In this document: in pieces, positions 7,526 to 16,820 of the stretch
Numbering within the stretch: the first letter of the stretch is position 1
How the letters are laid out: each line of letters opens with the position of its first letter
DNA from: Kitasatospora phosalacinea
GTDB lineage: Bacteria > Actinomycetota > Actinomycetes > Streptomycetales > Streptomycetaceae
NCBI RefSeq assembly: GCF_000717185.1
Contig: NZ_JNYE01000021.1
Coordinates: forward strand, 1 to 64,000
Direction: 5' to 3'
DNA: 64,000 bases
The notes under the pieces: generated by a model
What the model was told of the DNA's origin: nothing
What the model saw: the letters and a program-made list of their open reading frames with translations, nothing else
Database searches by the model: none
Translations under genes and position numbers: made by a program

Positions 7526-9118
7526 ATGACGGTCCTGCACGATGCGCCGGTCGGCGGCGAGGCCCAGGCCGATGCCCGTAGCCGGGTTGCCGAGTTGCAC
7601 GAGCTGCGCGAGCAGGTCCGCCGCGGACCGAGCGAGAAGGCCACCGAGGCGCAGCACGCCAAGGGCAAGCTGACCGCGCGGGAGCGGATCGAGCTGCTGC
7701 TGGACGAGGGCTCCTTCCGCGAGGTGGAGCCGCTGCGGCGGCACCGGGCCCAGGGTTTCGGCCTGGAGGCGAAGAAGCCGCACACCGACGGCGTCATCGT
7801 CGGCTGGGGCACCGTGCACGGGCGGACGGTGTTCACCTACGCGCACGACTTCCGGATCTTCGGCGGTGCGCTGGGCGAGGCCCACGCGCAGAAGATCCAC
7901 AAGATCATGGACATGGCCATCGCGGCCGGTGCGCCGCTGGTCTCGCTGAACGACGGTGCGGGCGCCCGGATCCAGGAGGGCGTGACCGCGCTGGCCGGCT
8001 ACGGCGGCATCTTCCAGCGCAACACCCGGGCCTCCGGCGTGATCCCGCAGATCTCGGTGATGCTCGGCCCGTGCGCGGGCGGCGCGGCCTACAGCCCGGC
8101 GCTGACCGACTTCGTGTTCATGGTCCGCGAGACCTCGCAGATGTTCATCACCGGCCCGGACGTGGTGCAGGCGGTCACCGGCGAGAAGATCACCCAGAAC
8201 GGCCTGGGCGGCGCGGACGTCCACTCCTCGGTCTCCGGCGTCTCGCACTTCGTCTACGACGACGAGCAGTCCTGCATCGAGGAGGTCCGCTACCTGCTGT
8301 CGCTGCTGCCGCAGAACAACCGGGAGATGCCGCCCTCGGTGGCCGCGGACGACCCGGTGGAGCGGCGCAACGACTCGCTGCTCGACCTCGTCCCGGCCGA
8401 CGGCAACCGCCCGTACGACATGCGCAAGGTCATCGAGGAGGTCGTCGACCACGGCGAGTTCCTGGAGGTCCACGAGCGCTGGGCCACCAACGTGATCTGC
8501 GCGCTGGCCCGGATCGACGGCCACGTGGTCGGCATCATCGCCAACCAGCCGCAGTCGCTGGCCGGCGTGCTGGACATCAACGCCTCCGAGAAGGCCGCCC
8601 GCTTCGTGCAGATGTGCGACGCCTTCAACATCCCGCTGGTCACCATGCTGGACGTGCCCGGCTTCCTGCCCGGTGTCGACCAGGAGCACGACGGCATCAT
8701 CCGGCACGGCGCGAAGCTGCTGTACGCGTACTGCAACGCCACCGTGCCGCGGATCCAGCTGATCCTGCGCAAGGCGTACGGCGGCGCGTACATCGTGATG
8801 GACTCCCGCTCGATCGGCGCGGACCTGTCCTTCGCCTGGCCGACCAACGAGATCGCCGTGATGGGCGCCGAGGGCGCCGCGAACGTCATCTTCCGCCGGG
8901 ACATCAACGCCTCCGAGGACCCCGAGGCGACCCGCGCGCAGAAGATCAAGGAGTACAAGAGCGAACTGATGCACCCGTACTACGCGGCCGAGCGCGGCCT
9001 CGTGGACGACGTCATCGACCCGGCCGAGACCCGCGCCGTGCTCGCCTCCTCGCTCGCCATGCTCCGCACCAAGCACGCCGACCTGCCCAGCCGCAAGCAC
9101 GGCAACCCGCCGATGTAA
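7526..9118 (+). CDS. accB: Acyl-CoA carboxylase beta (carboxyltransferase) subunit
   Basis: 530 residues, the usual length. It starts MTVLHDAPVGG at ATG 7526, with GGAG nine bases upstream. The whole chain matches the actinobacterial AccB/PccB carboxyltransferase: QHAKGKLTARERIELLLD at the N-terminus, the acyl-CoA oxyanion region DGAGARIQEGV, GPCAGGAAYSPALTDF, and the carboxybiotin region VPGFLPGVDQEHDGIIRHGAK with ILRKAYGGAYIVM. The C-terminus KHADLPSRKHGNPPM is typical of Streptomyces AccB. It transfers CO2 from biotin to acetyl- or propionyl-CoA for fatty-acid and polyketide precursors. The epsilon subunit follows 57 bases later. The biotinylated alpha subunit is not in the window. Confidence 0.93.
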   Translation: MTVLHDAPVGGEAQADARSRVAELHELREQVRRGPSEKATEAQHAKGKLTARERIELLLDEGSFREVEPLRRHRAQGFGLEAKKPHTDGVIVGWGTVHGRTVFTYAHDFRIFGGALGEAHAQKIHKIMDMAIAAGAPLVSLNDGAGARIQEGVTALAGYGGIFQRNTRASGVIPQISVMLGPCAGGAAYSPALTDFVFMVRETSQMFITGPDVVQAVTGEKITQNGLGGADVHSSVSGVSHFVYDDEQSCIEEVRYLLSLLPQNNREMPPSVAADDPVERRNDSLLDLVPADGNRPYDMRKVIEEVVDHGEFLEVHERWATNVICALARIDGHVVGIIANQPQSLAGVLDINASEKAARFVQMCDAFNIPLVTMLDVPGFLPGVDQEHDGIIRHGAKLLYAYCNATVPRIQLILRKAYGGAYIVMDSRSIGADLSFAWPTNEIAVMGAEGAANVIFRRDINASEDPEATRAQKIKEYKSELMHPYYAAERGLVDDVIDPAETRAVLASSLAMLRTKHADLPSRKHGNPPM

Positions 9119-9175
9119 CCGGCCGTCGACCGCGCCGAAACCCTTCCGTACCAAGCCTGGGGGAGAACAGGAACC

Positions 9176-9376
9176 ATGAGCGAACCTCTCGTCCGCATCG
9201 TCCGCGGCTCGCTGAGCGCCGAGGAGCTGGCCGCGCTGACCGCGGTCCTGGCCGCGCGGGCCGCGGTGGCCGCCTGCGGCGGCGCCGCACCGGCCGTCGA
9301 GCCCGTCGCGACCTGGTCGCGCATCGAGCGCCGCCCGGCGTACTTCTCGCCGGTCAGCTGGCAGCAGGCGGCCTGA
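9176..9376 (+). CDS. accE: Acyl-CoA carboxylase epsilon subunit
   Basis: 66 residues, from ATG 9176 after GGAACC. It carries the epsilon-subunit pattern: an N-terminal VRIVRGSLSAEELAALTAVL helix, an Ala-rich middle, and the C-terminal W-S-R tail WSRIERRPAYFSPVSWQQAA. In Streptomyces this small protein binds the beta subunit and raises carboxylase activity. It directly follows accB and is closed by a strong hairpin, so the two form a simple operon. Confidence 0.9.
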   Translation: MSEPLVRIVRGSLSAEELAALTAVLAARAAVAACGGAAPAVEPVATWSRIERRPAYFSPVSWQQAA

Positions 9377-9383
9377 GAACGCG

Positions 9384-9420
9384 CGCGAGGGGCCCGGGAC
9401 GACGTCCCGGGCCCCTCGCG
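9384..9420. terminator. Bidirectional hairpin terminator after accE
   Basis: Perfect 17-bp stem (CGCGAGGGGCCCGGGAC, 3-base loop GAC, complement) between convergent accE and the minus-strand gene ending at 9434. It can serve both directions. Confidence 0.85.
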
Positions 9421-9433
9421 GCTCTCCGGGCCG

Positions 9434-9838
9434 TTACGCGGCCGCCAGCGCGGTCGGACGGCCGGCGTGCATGGTGGTGAGGTTGGCGGCCAGGCGCTGC
9501 GGGTCCTGGGCCAGCCACAGGCGCACCGCGGCCCCGAGCATGATGCAGGAGGAGCCGAGCCGGACGCCGGTGGACTGGGCGATCCGCGCGGTGGCGATGG
9601 TGAGCAGGTCGGCCAGCTCGGTGGGGAGCCAGACGGTGAGCGCGCAGGGCGCGGGCGTGGTGATGGCGGCCAGCAGCCGGTGGGCGTCGGCCGGGCAGTG
9701 CAGGGTGGGCAGGACGTCCAGCAGCCCGTCGGCGACGACTTCGGAGACGTCGCTGTGATGGCCCTGGGCGAGCCGTCGCAGCAGCGTGCGTTCCGCTGCG
9801 GTGATTCGGACGGTCATGATGACCTCGTCGCACTCCAT
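9434..9838 (-). CDS. Small protein with two ribbon-helix-helix-like halves, function unknown
   Basis: 134 residues from ATG 9838, preceded by GGAGGG at seven bases. I do not recognise the family. Two segments each look like a strand followed by two helices: IMTVRITAAERTLLRRL with SDVSEVVADGLLDVL (residues ~7-47), and CALTVWLPTELADLL with SSCIMLGAAVRLWL (~65-112). That is the spacing of ribbon-helix-helix DNA-binding domains, so the protein may be a single-chain RHH dimer. This is inference from pattern only. It lies 71 bases downstream of ccsB on the same strand and may be the last gene of the cytochrome-maturation operon. Confidence 0.65.
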   Translation of the reverse strand: MECDEVIMTVRITAAERTLLRRLAQGHHSDVSEVVADGLLDVLPTLHCPADAHRLLAAITTPAPCALTVWLPTELADLLTIATARIAQSTGVRLGSSCIMLGAAVRLWLAQDPQRLAANLTTMHAGRPTALAAA

Positions 9839-9909
9839 GGTGCGGCCCTCCTCGCGGCTTCGTGGTGCGTGGGTGGTGGGGGTGGTGCGGGGCGGTTCGG
9901 GGGGAGGCG

Positions 9910-11031
9910 TCAGACGCCGGCGTAGGAGTGCTTGCCGGTGATGAAGATGTTGACGCCGTAGAAGTTGAACAGCCAGCAGGCGAAGGCGAGCAGCGCCAGG
10001 TAGGCGGCCTTGCGGCCGCGCCAGCCCGCGGTGGCCCGGGCGTGCAGGTAGGCGGCGTAGGCGACCCAGGTGATGAAGGACCAGGTCTCCTTCGGGTCCC
10101 ACTCCCAGTACTTGCCCCAGGCGACCTCGGCCCAGATCGCGCCCGCGATGATGGTGAACGTCCAGAGCGGGAAGATGATCGCGTTGATCCGGTAGGAGAG
10201 CTTGTCCAGCGTGCCGGAGGCGGGCAGGCGCTCCATCAGGTTGGCGGCGCGGACGGTCAGGCCCGCCGCGACGCGGTGCTCGTAGCGGTCCTTGAGCAGG
10301 TAGGCCACGGTGGCGACGAACGCCGCGAAGAAGGCGCCGCCGCAGACGGTCGCGGCGGAGACGTGGATGCCGAGCCAGTAGGAGTGCAGGGCCGGGACGA
10401 GCTGCTCGGAGTCGGTGTAGAGGACCGCGACGGCGACGCCGAGGATCAGCAGCGCGACCACCGTCACCGGCAGGCCGAGCCAGCGCACGTTCTTCTTGGT
10501 GGCGAGCAGGATCACGTACGCGCCGACCATCATCAGGGCGAACGCGCACGAGAACTCGTACATGTTGCCCCACGGCCAGCGCATCACCGACAGGCCGCGG
10601 GTGGCCACGCTGGCGGCGTGCAGCAGCAGGCCGAGCACGGTCAGCGAGACCGCGATGCGGCCGGCCATGTCGGCCTTCTCGCTCGTCCCGGCCGGGCCGG
10701 CGCCGTCGGCCGGGCCGCCGTCGCCGCGGCCGCTGGTGACGGTGGTGGCACCGGCGTCGGCGAGGGCGGTGCGGGTCAGCGTCGTGGTGCCGCCGCCCTG
10801 CGAGGCGACGGTGACGGTGACCTTGCGGACGCCCTTGGCCGCGGCCGCGGACTCGGCGACCGACTCGGCCAGGGTGCTCTGCTGCGCGGAGCGGACGGCG
10901 ACGCCGCCCTTGGCGCCGAACGTCCACTCGAAGATCTGGGCGAACATCGCCAGGGTGTAGACGGTCATCGTCGAGTAGATGAGGTAGTTGGAGAGGTTGG
11001 CCAACTGGGTGTCGACCTGCGCGAGCAGCAC
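9910..11031 (-). CDS. ccsB: Cytochrome c biogenesis protein CcsB/ResC (heme handling)
   Basis: 373 residues, polytopic. It carries the heme-handling WWD-type motif WGKYWEWDPKETWSF near residue 290, with conserved histidines at HSYWLGIHV and the C-terminal NFYGVNIFITGKHSYAGV. An N-terminal membrane helix is followed by a linker of about 80 residues rich in Ala/Thr/Gly, longer than usual, before the core (from ~120). In System II, CcsB with ResB exports heme and joins it to CXXCH apocytochromes outside the membrane. It is preceded by resB with a 3-base gap, the last core gene of resA-ccdA-resB-ccsB. Confidence 0.93.
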   Translation of the reverse strand: MLLAQVDTQLANLSNYLIYSTMTVYTLAMFAQIFEWTFGAKGGVAVRSAQQSTLAESVAESAAAAKGVRKVTVTVASQGGGTTTLTRTALADAGATTVTSGRGDGGPADGAGPAGTSEKADMAGRIAVSLTVLGLLLHAASVATRGLSVMRWPWGNMYEFSCAFALMMVGAYVILLATKKNVRWLGLPVTVVALLILGVAVAVLYTDSEQLVPALHSYWLGIHVSAATVCGGAFFAAFVATVAYLLKDRYEHRVAAGLTVRAANLMERLPASGTLDKLSYRINAIIFPLWTFTIIAGAIWAEVAWGKYWEWDPKETWSFITWVAYAAYLHARATAGWRGRKAAYLALLAFACWLFNFYGVNIFITGKHSYAGV

Positions 11032-11034
11032 CGT

Positions 11035-12882
11035 CTACTCCTTGGTTTCCGGGGCGGTGGGGACGGCAGCGGCCGGGGAGTCGGCTGCGGCGGGTGCGTC
11101 GTCGGCGGGGCCGTCGGGCCCCGGGGGTTCGTCGGTGGCCGGGGCGTCGGCGGCGGCCTGGGGTCCGTCGGTGGCCGGGGCGTCGGCGGCGGCCTGGGGT
11201 CCGTCGGTGGCCGGGGCGTCGGCGGCGGCCGGGGCGTCGTCCTGCAGCTCGACGGCGACCTCGGCGAGCTCCTCGGCGGTGCGGGCGGACTCGCTGCGGC
11301 CCAGCCCGGCCACCTCGACCAGGGTGCGGCCGTCGGCCCCGGCGGTGGCCCGGACCCAGATCCGGCGGCGTTGGACGAACAGCGAGCCGATCAGGCCGAG
11401 GATCGCGCAGACCGCGCCGGTCAGCGCGACCGCGTTGCCGGGGCGGTGCGAGACGGTGAAGTTGGCCCACTGCTGGTAGCCGTCGAAGGTGACGCTGCCG
11501 TAGCCGTCGGGCAGCTGCCAGCCCTGGCCGACCTGGAGCGGGACGGAGGCGGGCTGGCCGTTGACCTTCAGCTGCGTCATCGCCTTGTCGTCGAGCTCGT
11601 ACACGTTCTGCGGCAGGCCGCTGTCGGTGCGCAGGTCGCCGACGTAGGCGGTGATCACCAGGCGCGGGTTGGCGGCGGCGGGGAAGACCGAGACCGGGCG
11701 GCCGGTCTCGTTGAAGTCGTCCGGGGCGGTGGGCAGGAACATGCCGCTGAGGGCGAGCTGGGTCTTCCGGCCGTCGGGGCCGGTGCCGTAGTCGTTGACC
11801 TTGATCACGCCGGGCGAGGTGACGTTGGAGTCCTGCGGCAGGAACACCGTCGGGCCGCGGTAGACGACCTCGTCCTCGGCGTTGCGGACGGTCACCACCG
11901 GGGCGAAGCCGTGCGCGGTCAGGAAGACCTTGGTGCCGCCCACCTCCAGCGGGTGGTTGACCTCGATCTGGGCGTGCTTCTGCTTGCTGGTGTCGGCGCC
12001 CTCCCAGTAGCGGACGTTGGCGACGAACTCCTTGGCGGTGCCGGCCGCCGGGCCCGTGGTCTGGAAGTCGGCGGTGAAGCCGTCCAGCTTGAAGCCGAAG
12101 GCGTCCAGGTCGTCGACGCCGTAGAACGCGGAGCCGGTGAAGTCGTCGAGCTGGGTGGTGGTGTTGGAGTAGCCCTGGCCCTCCAGCACGATCTTGGTGC
12201 CGGAGCCGCTGAACAGGCTGGCCCAGGCGAAGCCGGCCAGCAGGGCGAACAGCGCGAAGTGGAACAGCAGGTTGCCGACCTCGCGCAGGTAGCCCCTCTC
12301 GGCGGCCACCGAGCCGGAGCCGGCCGCGGCCCGGAAGCCGCGCTTCTTCAGCAGCCGGTGCGCGGCGGCGTTGACCGCCGCGGGGTCGGCGTCGGTGTGC
12401 CAGGCCGCGTAGACCGGCATCCGGGTCAGGTTGCGCGGGGCCGCCGGGGGCTGCGCGCGCAGCACGCCGACGAACTGCCAGGTGCGCGGCAGGATGCAGC
12501 CCGCCAGCGAGACGAACAGCAGGATGTAGATCGCGGAGAACCACACCGAGCCGTACACGTCGAAGAGTTGGAGCTTCTCGAAGAGCGGGACGACGCCCTT
12601 GTGGGCGTTCTTCCACTCCGCGACCTTGAACGCGTTGGTGTCCTGCGGCACCAGCGAGCCGGGGATCGCCGCCAGCGAGAGCAGGAACAGCAGCAGCAGC
12701 GCGACCCGCATCGAGGTGAGCTGCCGCCAGAACCAGCGCAGCCAGCCGAGCACGCCTATCCCGGCCGGGACGGCGTCGTTCTCCTCGGGTGCGGTGCTGA
12801 GCCGTTCGACGTCGCCGAGCCGTTCGGCGTCGGGGCCTTCCGCGGCGTCGGCCGGCTGGGGGCTGGTCTTCGTGTCGCTCAC
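11035..12882 (-). CDS. resB: Cytochrome c biogenesis protein ResB
   Basis: 615 residues from GTG 12882, two bases after the ccdA stop. It has the ResB pattern: three N-terminal helices (MRVALLLLFLLSLAAIPGSLV; VWFSAIYILLFVSLAGCIL; LLFHFALFALLAGFAWASL), a large extracytoplasmic domain, then a last helix (VALTGAVCAILGLIGSLFV near residue 470). It forms the cytochrome c synthetase with CcsB. The C-terminal ~70 residues are an acidic Ala/Pro/Asp tail encoded by a 36-base tandem repeat. That tail is not part of the family core and is probably a flexible cytoplasmic extension. Confidence 0.92.
   Translation of the reverse strand: MSDTKTSPQPADAAEGPDAERLGDVERLSTAPEENDAVPAGIGVLGWLRWFWRQLTSMRVALLLLFLLSLAAIPGSLVPQDTNAFKVAEWKNAHKGVVPLFEKLQLFDVYGSVWFSAIYILLFVSLAGCILPRTWQFVGVLRAQPPAAPRNLTRMPVYAAWHTDADPAAVNAAAHRLLKKRGFRAAAGSGSVAAERGYLREVGNLLFHFALFALLAGFAWASLFSGSGTKIVLEGQGYSNTTTQLDDFTGSAFYGVDDLDAFGFKLDGFTADFQTTGPAAGTAKEFVANVRYWEGADTSKQKHAQIEVNHPLEVGGTKVFLTAHGFAPVVTVRNAEDEVVYRGPTVFLPQDSNVTSPGVIKVNDYGTGPDGRKTQLALSGMFLPTAPDDFNETGRPVSVFPAAANPRLVITAYVGDLRTDSGLPQNVYELDDKAMTQLKVNGQPASVPLQVGQGWQLPDGYGSVTFDGYQQWANFTVSHRPGNAVALTGAVCAILGLIGSLFVQRRRIWVRATAGADGRTLVEVAGLGRSESARTAEELAEVAVELQDDAPAAADAPATDGPQAAADAPATDGPQAAADAPATDEPPGPDGPADDAPAAADSPAAAVPTAPETKE
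11131..11232 (-). repeat. 36-base tandem repeat in the resB 3' end
   Basis: Units at 11131-11166 and 11167-11202 are identical over 36 bases, and the next copy (11203-11232) is partial. They encode repeats of the type ADAPATDGPQAA. Being a multiple of three, copy number can change without a frameshift. Confidence 0.85.
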
Positions 12883-12884
12883 GG

Positions 12885-13664
12885 TCAGATTCCGATCGAG
12901 AAGTTCTGGGTGAGGTACTGGAGCTGGTTGACCATCGAGTCCCACACCCCCGTCACCAGGGCCAGGCCGACCGCGACGAGCATGCCGCCGCCGATCCGCA
13001 TCACCCACTGGTAGTGCTGCTTGACCCAGCCGAAGGCGCCCAGCGCCTTGCGGAACGCCAGGGCGGCCAGGACGAACGGTACGCCGAGGCCCAGGCAGTA
13101 GACGGCCATCAACAGCGCGCCACGCCCGGCGCTGGCCTGGTCGATGGCCAGTCCCTGGATCGCGGCCATGGTCGGGCCGATGCACGGCGTCCAGCCGAGG
13201 CCGAACACCAGGCCGAGCAGCGGGGCACCGGCCAGGCCGATCGCGGGGCGGCGGTGCGAGCGCAGCTCGCGCACGGTGAAGCCGGGCAGCAGGCCCATGA
13301 AGGCCAGGCCCATCAGCACGGTGAGCAGGCCCATCACGACCGAGATGAACCGCCGGTGCTCCAGCAGGCTGCTGCCGAAGGAGCCGAACAGGGCGCCGCC
13401 GGAGACGAACACGGCGGCGAAGCCGAGCACGAACAGCAGCGAGCCGAGCAGCATCCGGCCGCGCCGGGCGCCCTTGGCGTCGGAGAGGTCGGCGGCGGAG
13501 AAGCCGGTGACGTAGCTGAGGTAGCCGGGCACCAGTGGCAGCACGCACGGCGAGAAGAACGAGACCAGCCCGGCGGCCAGCGCGATCGGCAGCGCGAGCA
13601 CCAGCGCGCCGCTGCCGACCGTCTCGTTGTACCCGACGTCGGCGGCCGCCAGCAGGGTGCTCAC
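12885..13664 (-). CDS. ccdA: CcdA thiol-disulfide membrane transporter
   Basis: 259 residues with six hydrophobic helices. The two redox cysteines sit in SFFSPCVLPLVPGYLSYVTG (C near residue 43) and GLGWTPCIGPTMAA (C near 157), the CcdA/DsbD-type pair that moves electrons from cytoplasmic thioredoxin to extracytoplasmic ResA. GTG 13664 overlaps the resA stop (GTGA), so translation is coupled. The order resA-ccdA-resB-ccsB is the standard System II operon. Confidence 0.93.
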   Translation of the reverse strand: MSTLLAAADVGYNETVGSGALVLALPIALAAGLVSFFSPCVLPLVPGYLSYVTGFSAADLSDAKGARRGRMLLGSLLFVLGFAAVFVSGGALFGSFGSSLLEHRRFISVVMGLLTVLMGLAFMGLLPGFTVRELRSHRRPAIGLAGAPLLGLVFGLGWTPCIGPTMAAIQGLAIDQASAGRGALLMAVYCLGLGVPFVLAALAFRKALGAFGWVKQHYQWVMRIGGGMLVAVGLALVTGVWDSMVNQLQYLTQNFSIGI

Positions 13665-14260
13665 TTCGACTCCGCCAGCACCGGGTCGACCATCTTCTGC
13701 AGGTCCTCGGTGGACATCGCGCGCATCGCCCGGGCGGCCAGCTTCCCGTCCTGGTCGACCACGATGGTGGTCGGGATGGACTGCGGGTTGAGGCTGCCCT
13801 TGGGGAACTTGAGGATCTCGGCGCCGTCCGGGTCGTAGATGCTCGGGTAGGTCACCCCGAAGTTCCGCTCGAACGCGACGGCGTTGGCCGGGTCGGTGTC
13901 CCGGGTGTTGATGCCGAGGAACTGCACCCGGTCGCCGTACTTCTCGCTGGCCTCCTGGAGGCCCTTGGCCTCGGCCCGGCAGGGGCTGCACCAGGAGCCC
14001 CAGATGTTGAGGACGACCACCTTGCCGCGGTAGTCGGAGAGCTTGAGGGTGCCGCTGCCGTCCAGCGAGGTGCCGGTGATGTCGGGGGCGGCGACCCGCT
14101 CGGCGGGGCCGGCGGTGGCGAAGCCGCCCTTGCCGGTGACGAAGCCGACACCGCTGTCGCCGCCGCCGGAGGCGGAGCTGGAGCACCCGGCGAGAGCCAG
14201 GGCGGAGGCCGCGCCGAGAGCGGCGGTGAAGCGGATGCGGCGGCTGGACGTCCGTGACAT
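13661..14260 (-). CDS. resA: ResA/TlpA-type thioredoxin lipoprotein
   Basis: 199 residues from ATG 14260. A positively charged N-terminus and hydrophobic stretch end in the lipobox LAGC (C near residue 26), so it is a lipoprotein anchored outside the membrane. The thioredoxin fold carries the redox site WGSWCSPC in the pattern VVLNIWGSWCSPCRAEA, plus cis-proline IPTTIVVD. ResA reduces apocytochrome cysteines and is recharged by CcdA. It is the first gene of the cytochrome c operon. No clear shine-dalgarno precedes the ATG. Confidence 0.92.
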   Translation of the reverse strand: MSRTSSRRIRFTAALGAASALALAGCSSSASGGGDSGVGFVTGKGGFATAGPAERVAAPDITGTSLDGSGTLKLSDYRGKVVVLNIWGSWCSPCRAEAKGLQEASEKYGDRVQFLGINTRDTDPANAVAFERNFGVTYPSIYDPDGAEILKFPKGSLNPQSIPTTIVVDQDGKLAARAMRAMSTEDLQKMVDPVLAESK

Positions 14261-14294
14261 GTGAAAAGTTTCGCATGGCTCTTCGGCCCGTTTT

Positions 14295-14329
14295 AGGGGG
14301 GTCCGGCCTTGTCGGACGGACCCCCCTTG
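14295..14329 (-). terminator. Hairpin between the histidine phosphatase gene and resA
   Basis: Stem AGGGGGGTCCG...CGGACCCCCC with a small internal loop. It lies about 85 bases past the phosphatase stop and 35 bases before the resA start on the same strand, so it probably ends the hemL operon. Confidence 0.6.
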
Positions 14330-14412
14330 ACCTGCGCGTTTATCTCTTATGATCGTCTTAATTCGGGCATACCGCCGCCCGCCGGGCTTACCCGGGAGGG
14401 GCCGGGTGTGAG

Positions 14413-15114
14413 CTACGCCCCGAAGCTCTTCCCGACCGGCTTGTCGCCCTTCTTGCCCCCGCCCACCAGGTGCGCGGGCAGCAGGTCCCGGGCCGGCTCG
14501 CGGTAGCCGATCGAGACGATCCGGTCGCCCTCGTAGGTGAAGCTGGTCAGCGAGGCCAGCGAGCACTGCCGGCGGCGCGGGTCGTGCCACAGCCGGCGCC
14601 GCTCCGCGAACGAGCGCAGGATCCAGATCGGCAGCTGGTGGCTGACGCACACCGCCTCGTGCCCGCGCGCCGCGTCCCTGGCCGCCGCGATCGCGCCCAT
14701 CATCCGCACCACCTGGTCGATGTACGGCTCGCCCCAGGACGGCTTGAACGGGTTGGTCAGGTGCTTCCAGTACCCGGGGTTGCGCAGCGAGCCGTCGCCG
14801 ACGCCGAAGGTCTTGCCCTCGAAGACGTTCTCCGCCTCGATCAGCCGCGGGTCGGCCGCCACCTGCAGGCCGTGCGCCTTGGCGATCGGCTCGGCGGTCT
14901 CCTGCGCCCGCTCCAGCGGCGAGGCCACCACGTACGTGACGTCCCGGTCCTGGAGGTGCTCGGCCACCCGCTCGGCCATCTGTCGGCCCAGCTCGGAGAG
15001 GTGGTAGTCCGGGAGGCGGCCGTAGAGCACGCCCTCCGGGTTGTGCACCTCGCCGTGCCGCATCACGTGGACGACGGTGACGTCCTTGCTGTTCTCGCTG
15101 GTGTTCTCGCTCAC
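14413..15114 (-). CDS. Histidine phosphatase (phosphoglycerate mutase-like)
   Basis: 233 residues from GTG 15114, overlapping the hemL stop (GTGA). It has the catalytic RHG motif in [13 protein letters not shown] (near residue 20), the second arginine in [13 protein letters not shown], the E in [11 protein letters not shown], and the second histidine in [13 protein letters not shown]. These identify the branch-1 histidine phosphatase superfamily. The substrate is unknown. The coupling to hemL is the usual arrangement in Streptomyces, which hints at a role near tetrapyrrole or redox metabolism without proving it. No signal peptide is visible. Confidence 0.88.
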   Translation of the reverse strand: MSENTSENSKDVTVVHVMRHGEVHNPEGVLYGRLPDYHLSELGRQMAERVAEHLQDRDVTYVVASPLERAQETAEPIAKAHGLQVAADPRLIEAENVFEGKTFGVGDGSLRNPGYWKHLTNPFKPSWGEPYIDQVVRMMGAIAAARDAARGHEAVCVSHQLPIWILRSFAERRRLWHDPRRRQCSLASLTSFTYEGDRIVSIGYREPARDLLPAHLVGGGKKGDKPVGKSFGA

Positions 15115-16454
15115 TTGGCGGTCTCCTCGGTGGCCTCGGCGGCGGCGCGGGCGGCGGCGGGCAGGGCGGCGGCGATCCGCTCGACCGCGCGCTCGTCGTG
15201 CGCGGCCGAGACGAACCAGGACTCGTAGGCCGACGGCGGCAGGTAGACGCCCTGGCTCAGCATCGAGTGGAAGAAGGAGTTGAAGCGGAACGCCTGCTGG
15301 GTGCGCGCCTCGTCGTAGTTGGTGACCTGCTGCTCGGTGAAGAAGACCGAGAACATGTTGCCCGCGGTCTGCAGCCGGTGCGCCACGCCCTCCTTGGCGA
15401 GCGCCGCGGTGACCAGTCCGGACACCTCGGCGGCGGCCCGGTCCACGGCCGCGTACGCCTCGTCGGTGCAGTGCCGCAGCTGGGCCAGGCCCGCGGCGGT
15501 GGCGATCGGGTTCCCGGAGAGGGTGCCCGCCTGGTAGACCGGGCCGGCCGGGGCCAGCTGCGCCATCACGTCGGCGCGGCCGCCGAAGGCCGCGGCGGGG
15601 AAGCCGCCGCCCATCACCTTGCCGAAGGTCAGCAGGTCCGGCGCCCAGCCCTCCTGCGCCGCCTCCAGGCCGTACCAGCCCGCCTTGGAGACCCGGAAGC
15701 CGGTCATCACCTCGTCGGAGACGAACAGCGCGCCGTCGGCCCGGCAGAGCTCGGCCAGGCCGCGGTTGAAGCCGGGCAGCGGCGGGACGACGCCCATGTT
15801 GCCGGGCGAGGCCTCGGTGATCACGCAGGCGATCTCGCCGGGGTGGGCGGCGAACGCGGCGCGCACCGCGTCCAGGTCGTTGTACGGGAGCACGATGGTG
15901 TCGCCGGCCTGGGCGCCGGTCACGCCCGGGGTGTCCGGCAGGCCGAAGGTGGCGACGCCGGAACCGGCGGCGGCCAGCAGCGCGTCCACGTGGCCGTGGT
16001 AGCAGCCGGCGAACTTCACCACCTTCGCGCGGCCGGTGAAGCCGCGGGCCAGCCGGATCGCCGACATGGTCGCCTCGGTGCCGCTGGACACCAGGCGGAC
16101 CTGCTCGACCGGCGCGATCCGGGCGACGATCTCCTCGGCCAGCTCCACCTCGCCCTGCCCGGGCGTCCCGAACGAGGTGCCGAGGGCCACCGCCCGCTGC
16201 ACCGCCTCGACCACCGCCGGGTGGGCGTGGCCGAGCAGCATCGGGCCCCAGGAGCAGACCAGGTCCACGTACTCGCGGCCGTCCGCGTCGGTCAGGTACG
16301 GGCCGGTGCCGGACACCATGAAGCGGGGCGTGCCGCCGACCGCGCGGAAGGCGCGCACCGGCGAGTTGACACCGCCGGGGGTGACGGCCAGCGCGCGGTC
16401 GAACAGCGACTGGGACTGGGGGGCTTCGTACGGGTAGCTCATCTGCTCGCTCAT
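15111..16454 (-). CDS. hemL: Glutamate-1-semialdehyde 2,1-aminomutase
   Basis: 447 residues from ATG 16454; a second ATG at 16442 would remove four residues. It is a class-III aminotransferase fold with [15 protein letters not shown] at the N-terminus, the GTEATM PLP-phosphate loop, SDEVMTGFR (Asp for the PLP nitrogen) and the PLP-binding lysine in [19 protein letters not shown]. It makes 5-aminolevulinate in the C5 pathway, downstream of HemA. HemA itself is encoded about 19 kb away in this window. Confidence 0.95.
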   Translation of the reverse strand: MSEQMSYPYEAPQSQSLFDRALAVTPGGVNSPVRAFRAVGGTPRFMVSGTGPYLTDADGREYVDLVCSWGPMLLGHAHPAVVEAVQRAVALGTSFGTPGQGEVELAEEIVARIAPVEQVRLVSSGTEATMSAIRLARGFTGRAKVVKFAGCYHGHVDALLAAAGSGVATFGLPDTPGVTGAQAGDTIVLPYNDLDAVRAAFAAHPGEIACVITEASPGNMGVVPPLPGFNRGLAELCRADGALFVSDEVMTGFRVSKAGWYGLEAAQEGWAPDLLTFGKVMGGGFPAAAFGGRADVMAQLAPAGPVYQAGTLSGNPIATAAGLAQLRHCTDEAYAAVDRAAAEVSGLVTAALAKEGVAHRLQTAGNMFSVFFTEQQVTNYDEARTQQAFRFNSFFHSMLSQGVYLPPSAYESWFVSAAHDERAVERIAAALPAAARAAAEATEETAK

Positions 16455-16538
16455 CCGTTGGGTGCTGGGAGCGGCCGGGAACCGCTCTTACCCGCACATG
16501 GTCTCAAATCGTGTCCTGGCGTTCTGCATGTCGGGCCC

Positions 16539-16558
16539 GATCATCTGGAACGATGATC
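16539..16558. promoter_or_regulatory. Palindrome upstream of hemL (candidate operator)
   Basis: GATCATC-TGGAAC-GATGATC is a perfect 7-bp inverted repeat in the 366-base non-coding stretch between hemL and the gene at 16821. Its cognate regulator, if any, is unknown. Nothing else stands out in this stretch. Confidence 0.35.
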
Positions 16559-16820
16559 CGTGTGCTGCTCCCCTCACTGGCTGTGCCAAAGGTAAGGTCG
16601 GGTGACGCGCGCTCGTGTAGCACGCCGACAGGCGGGTAAGGGGCATGTTCGGGAGGGACCCCGCACGTGCGAAGGTCTGTCGATTCCGGCGAGTTCCGGT
16701 GAGGATGGTCCAGTGTCCGAGAGGCAGGACGGTTTCGACGAGGCCGGGGGGCGCAGCCGCCGGCCCGGCGAGACCGGCGGGGGTACGGGAACCGGCAGGG
16801 GAAGGAGGGGCGAGGGCAGA

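Noticed and set aside
11101..11459. Plus-strand Arg-rich repeat frame opposite the resB tail
   Set aside because: It is the antisense reading of the 36-base repeat, with no start context.
9862..13014. Plus-strand open frame of 1050 codons opposite ccsB-resB
   Set aside because: No domain; it mirrors two well-defined membrane proteins on the other strand.
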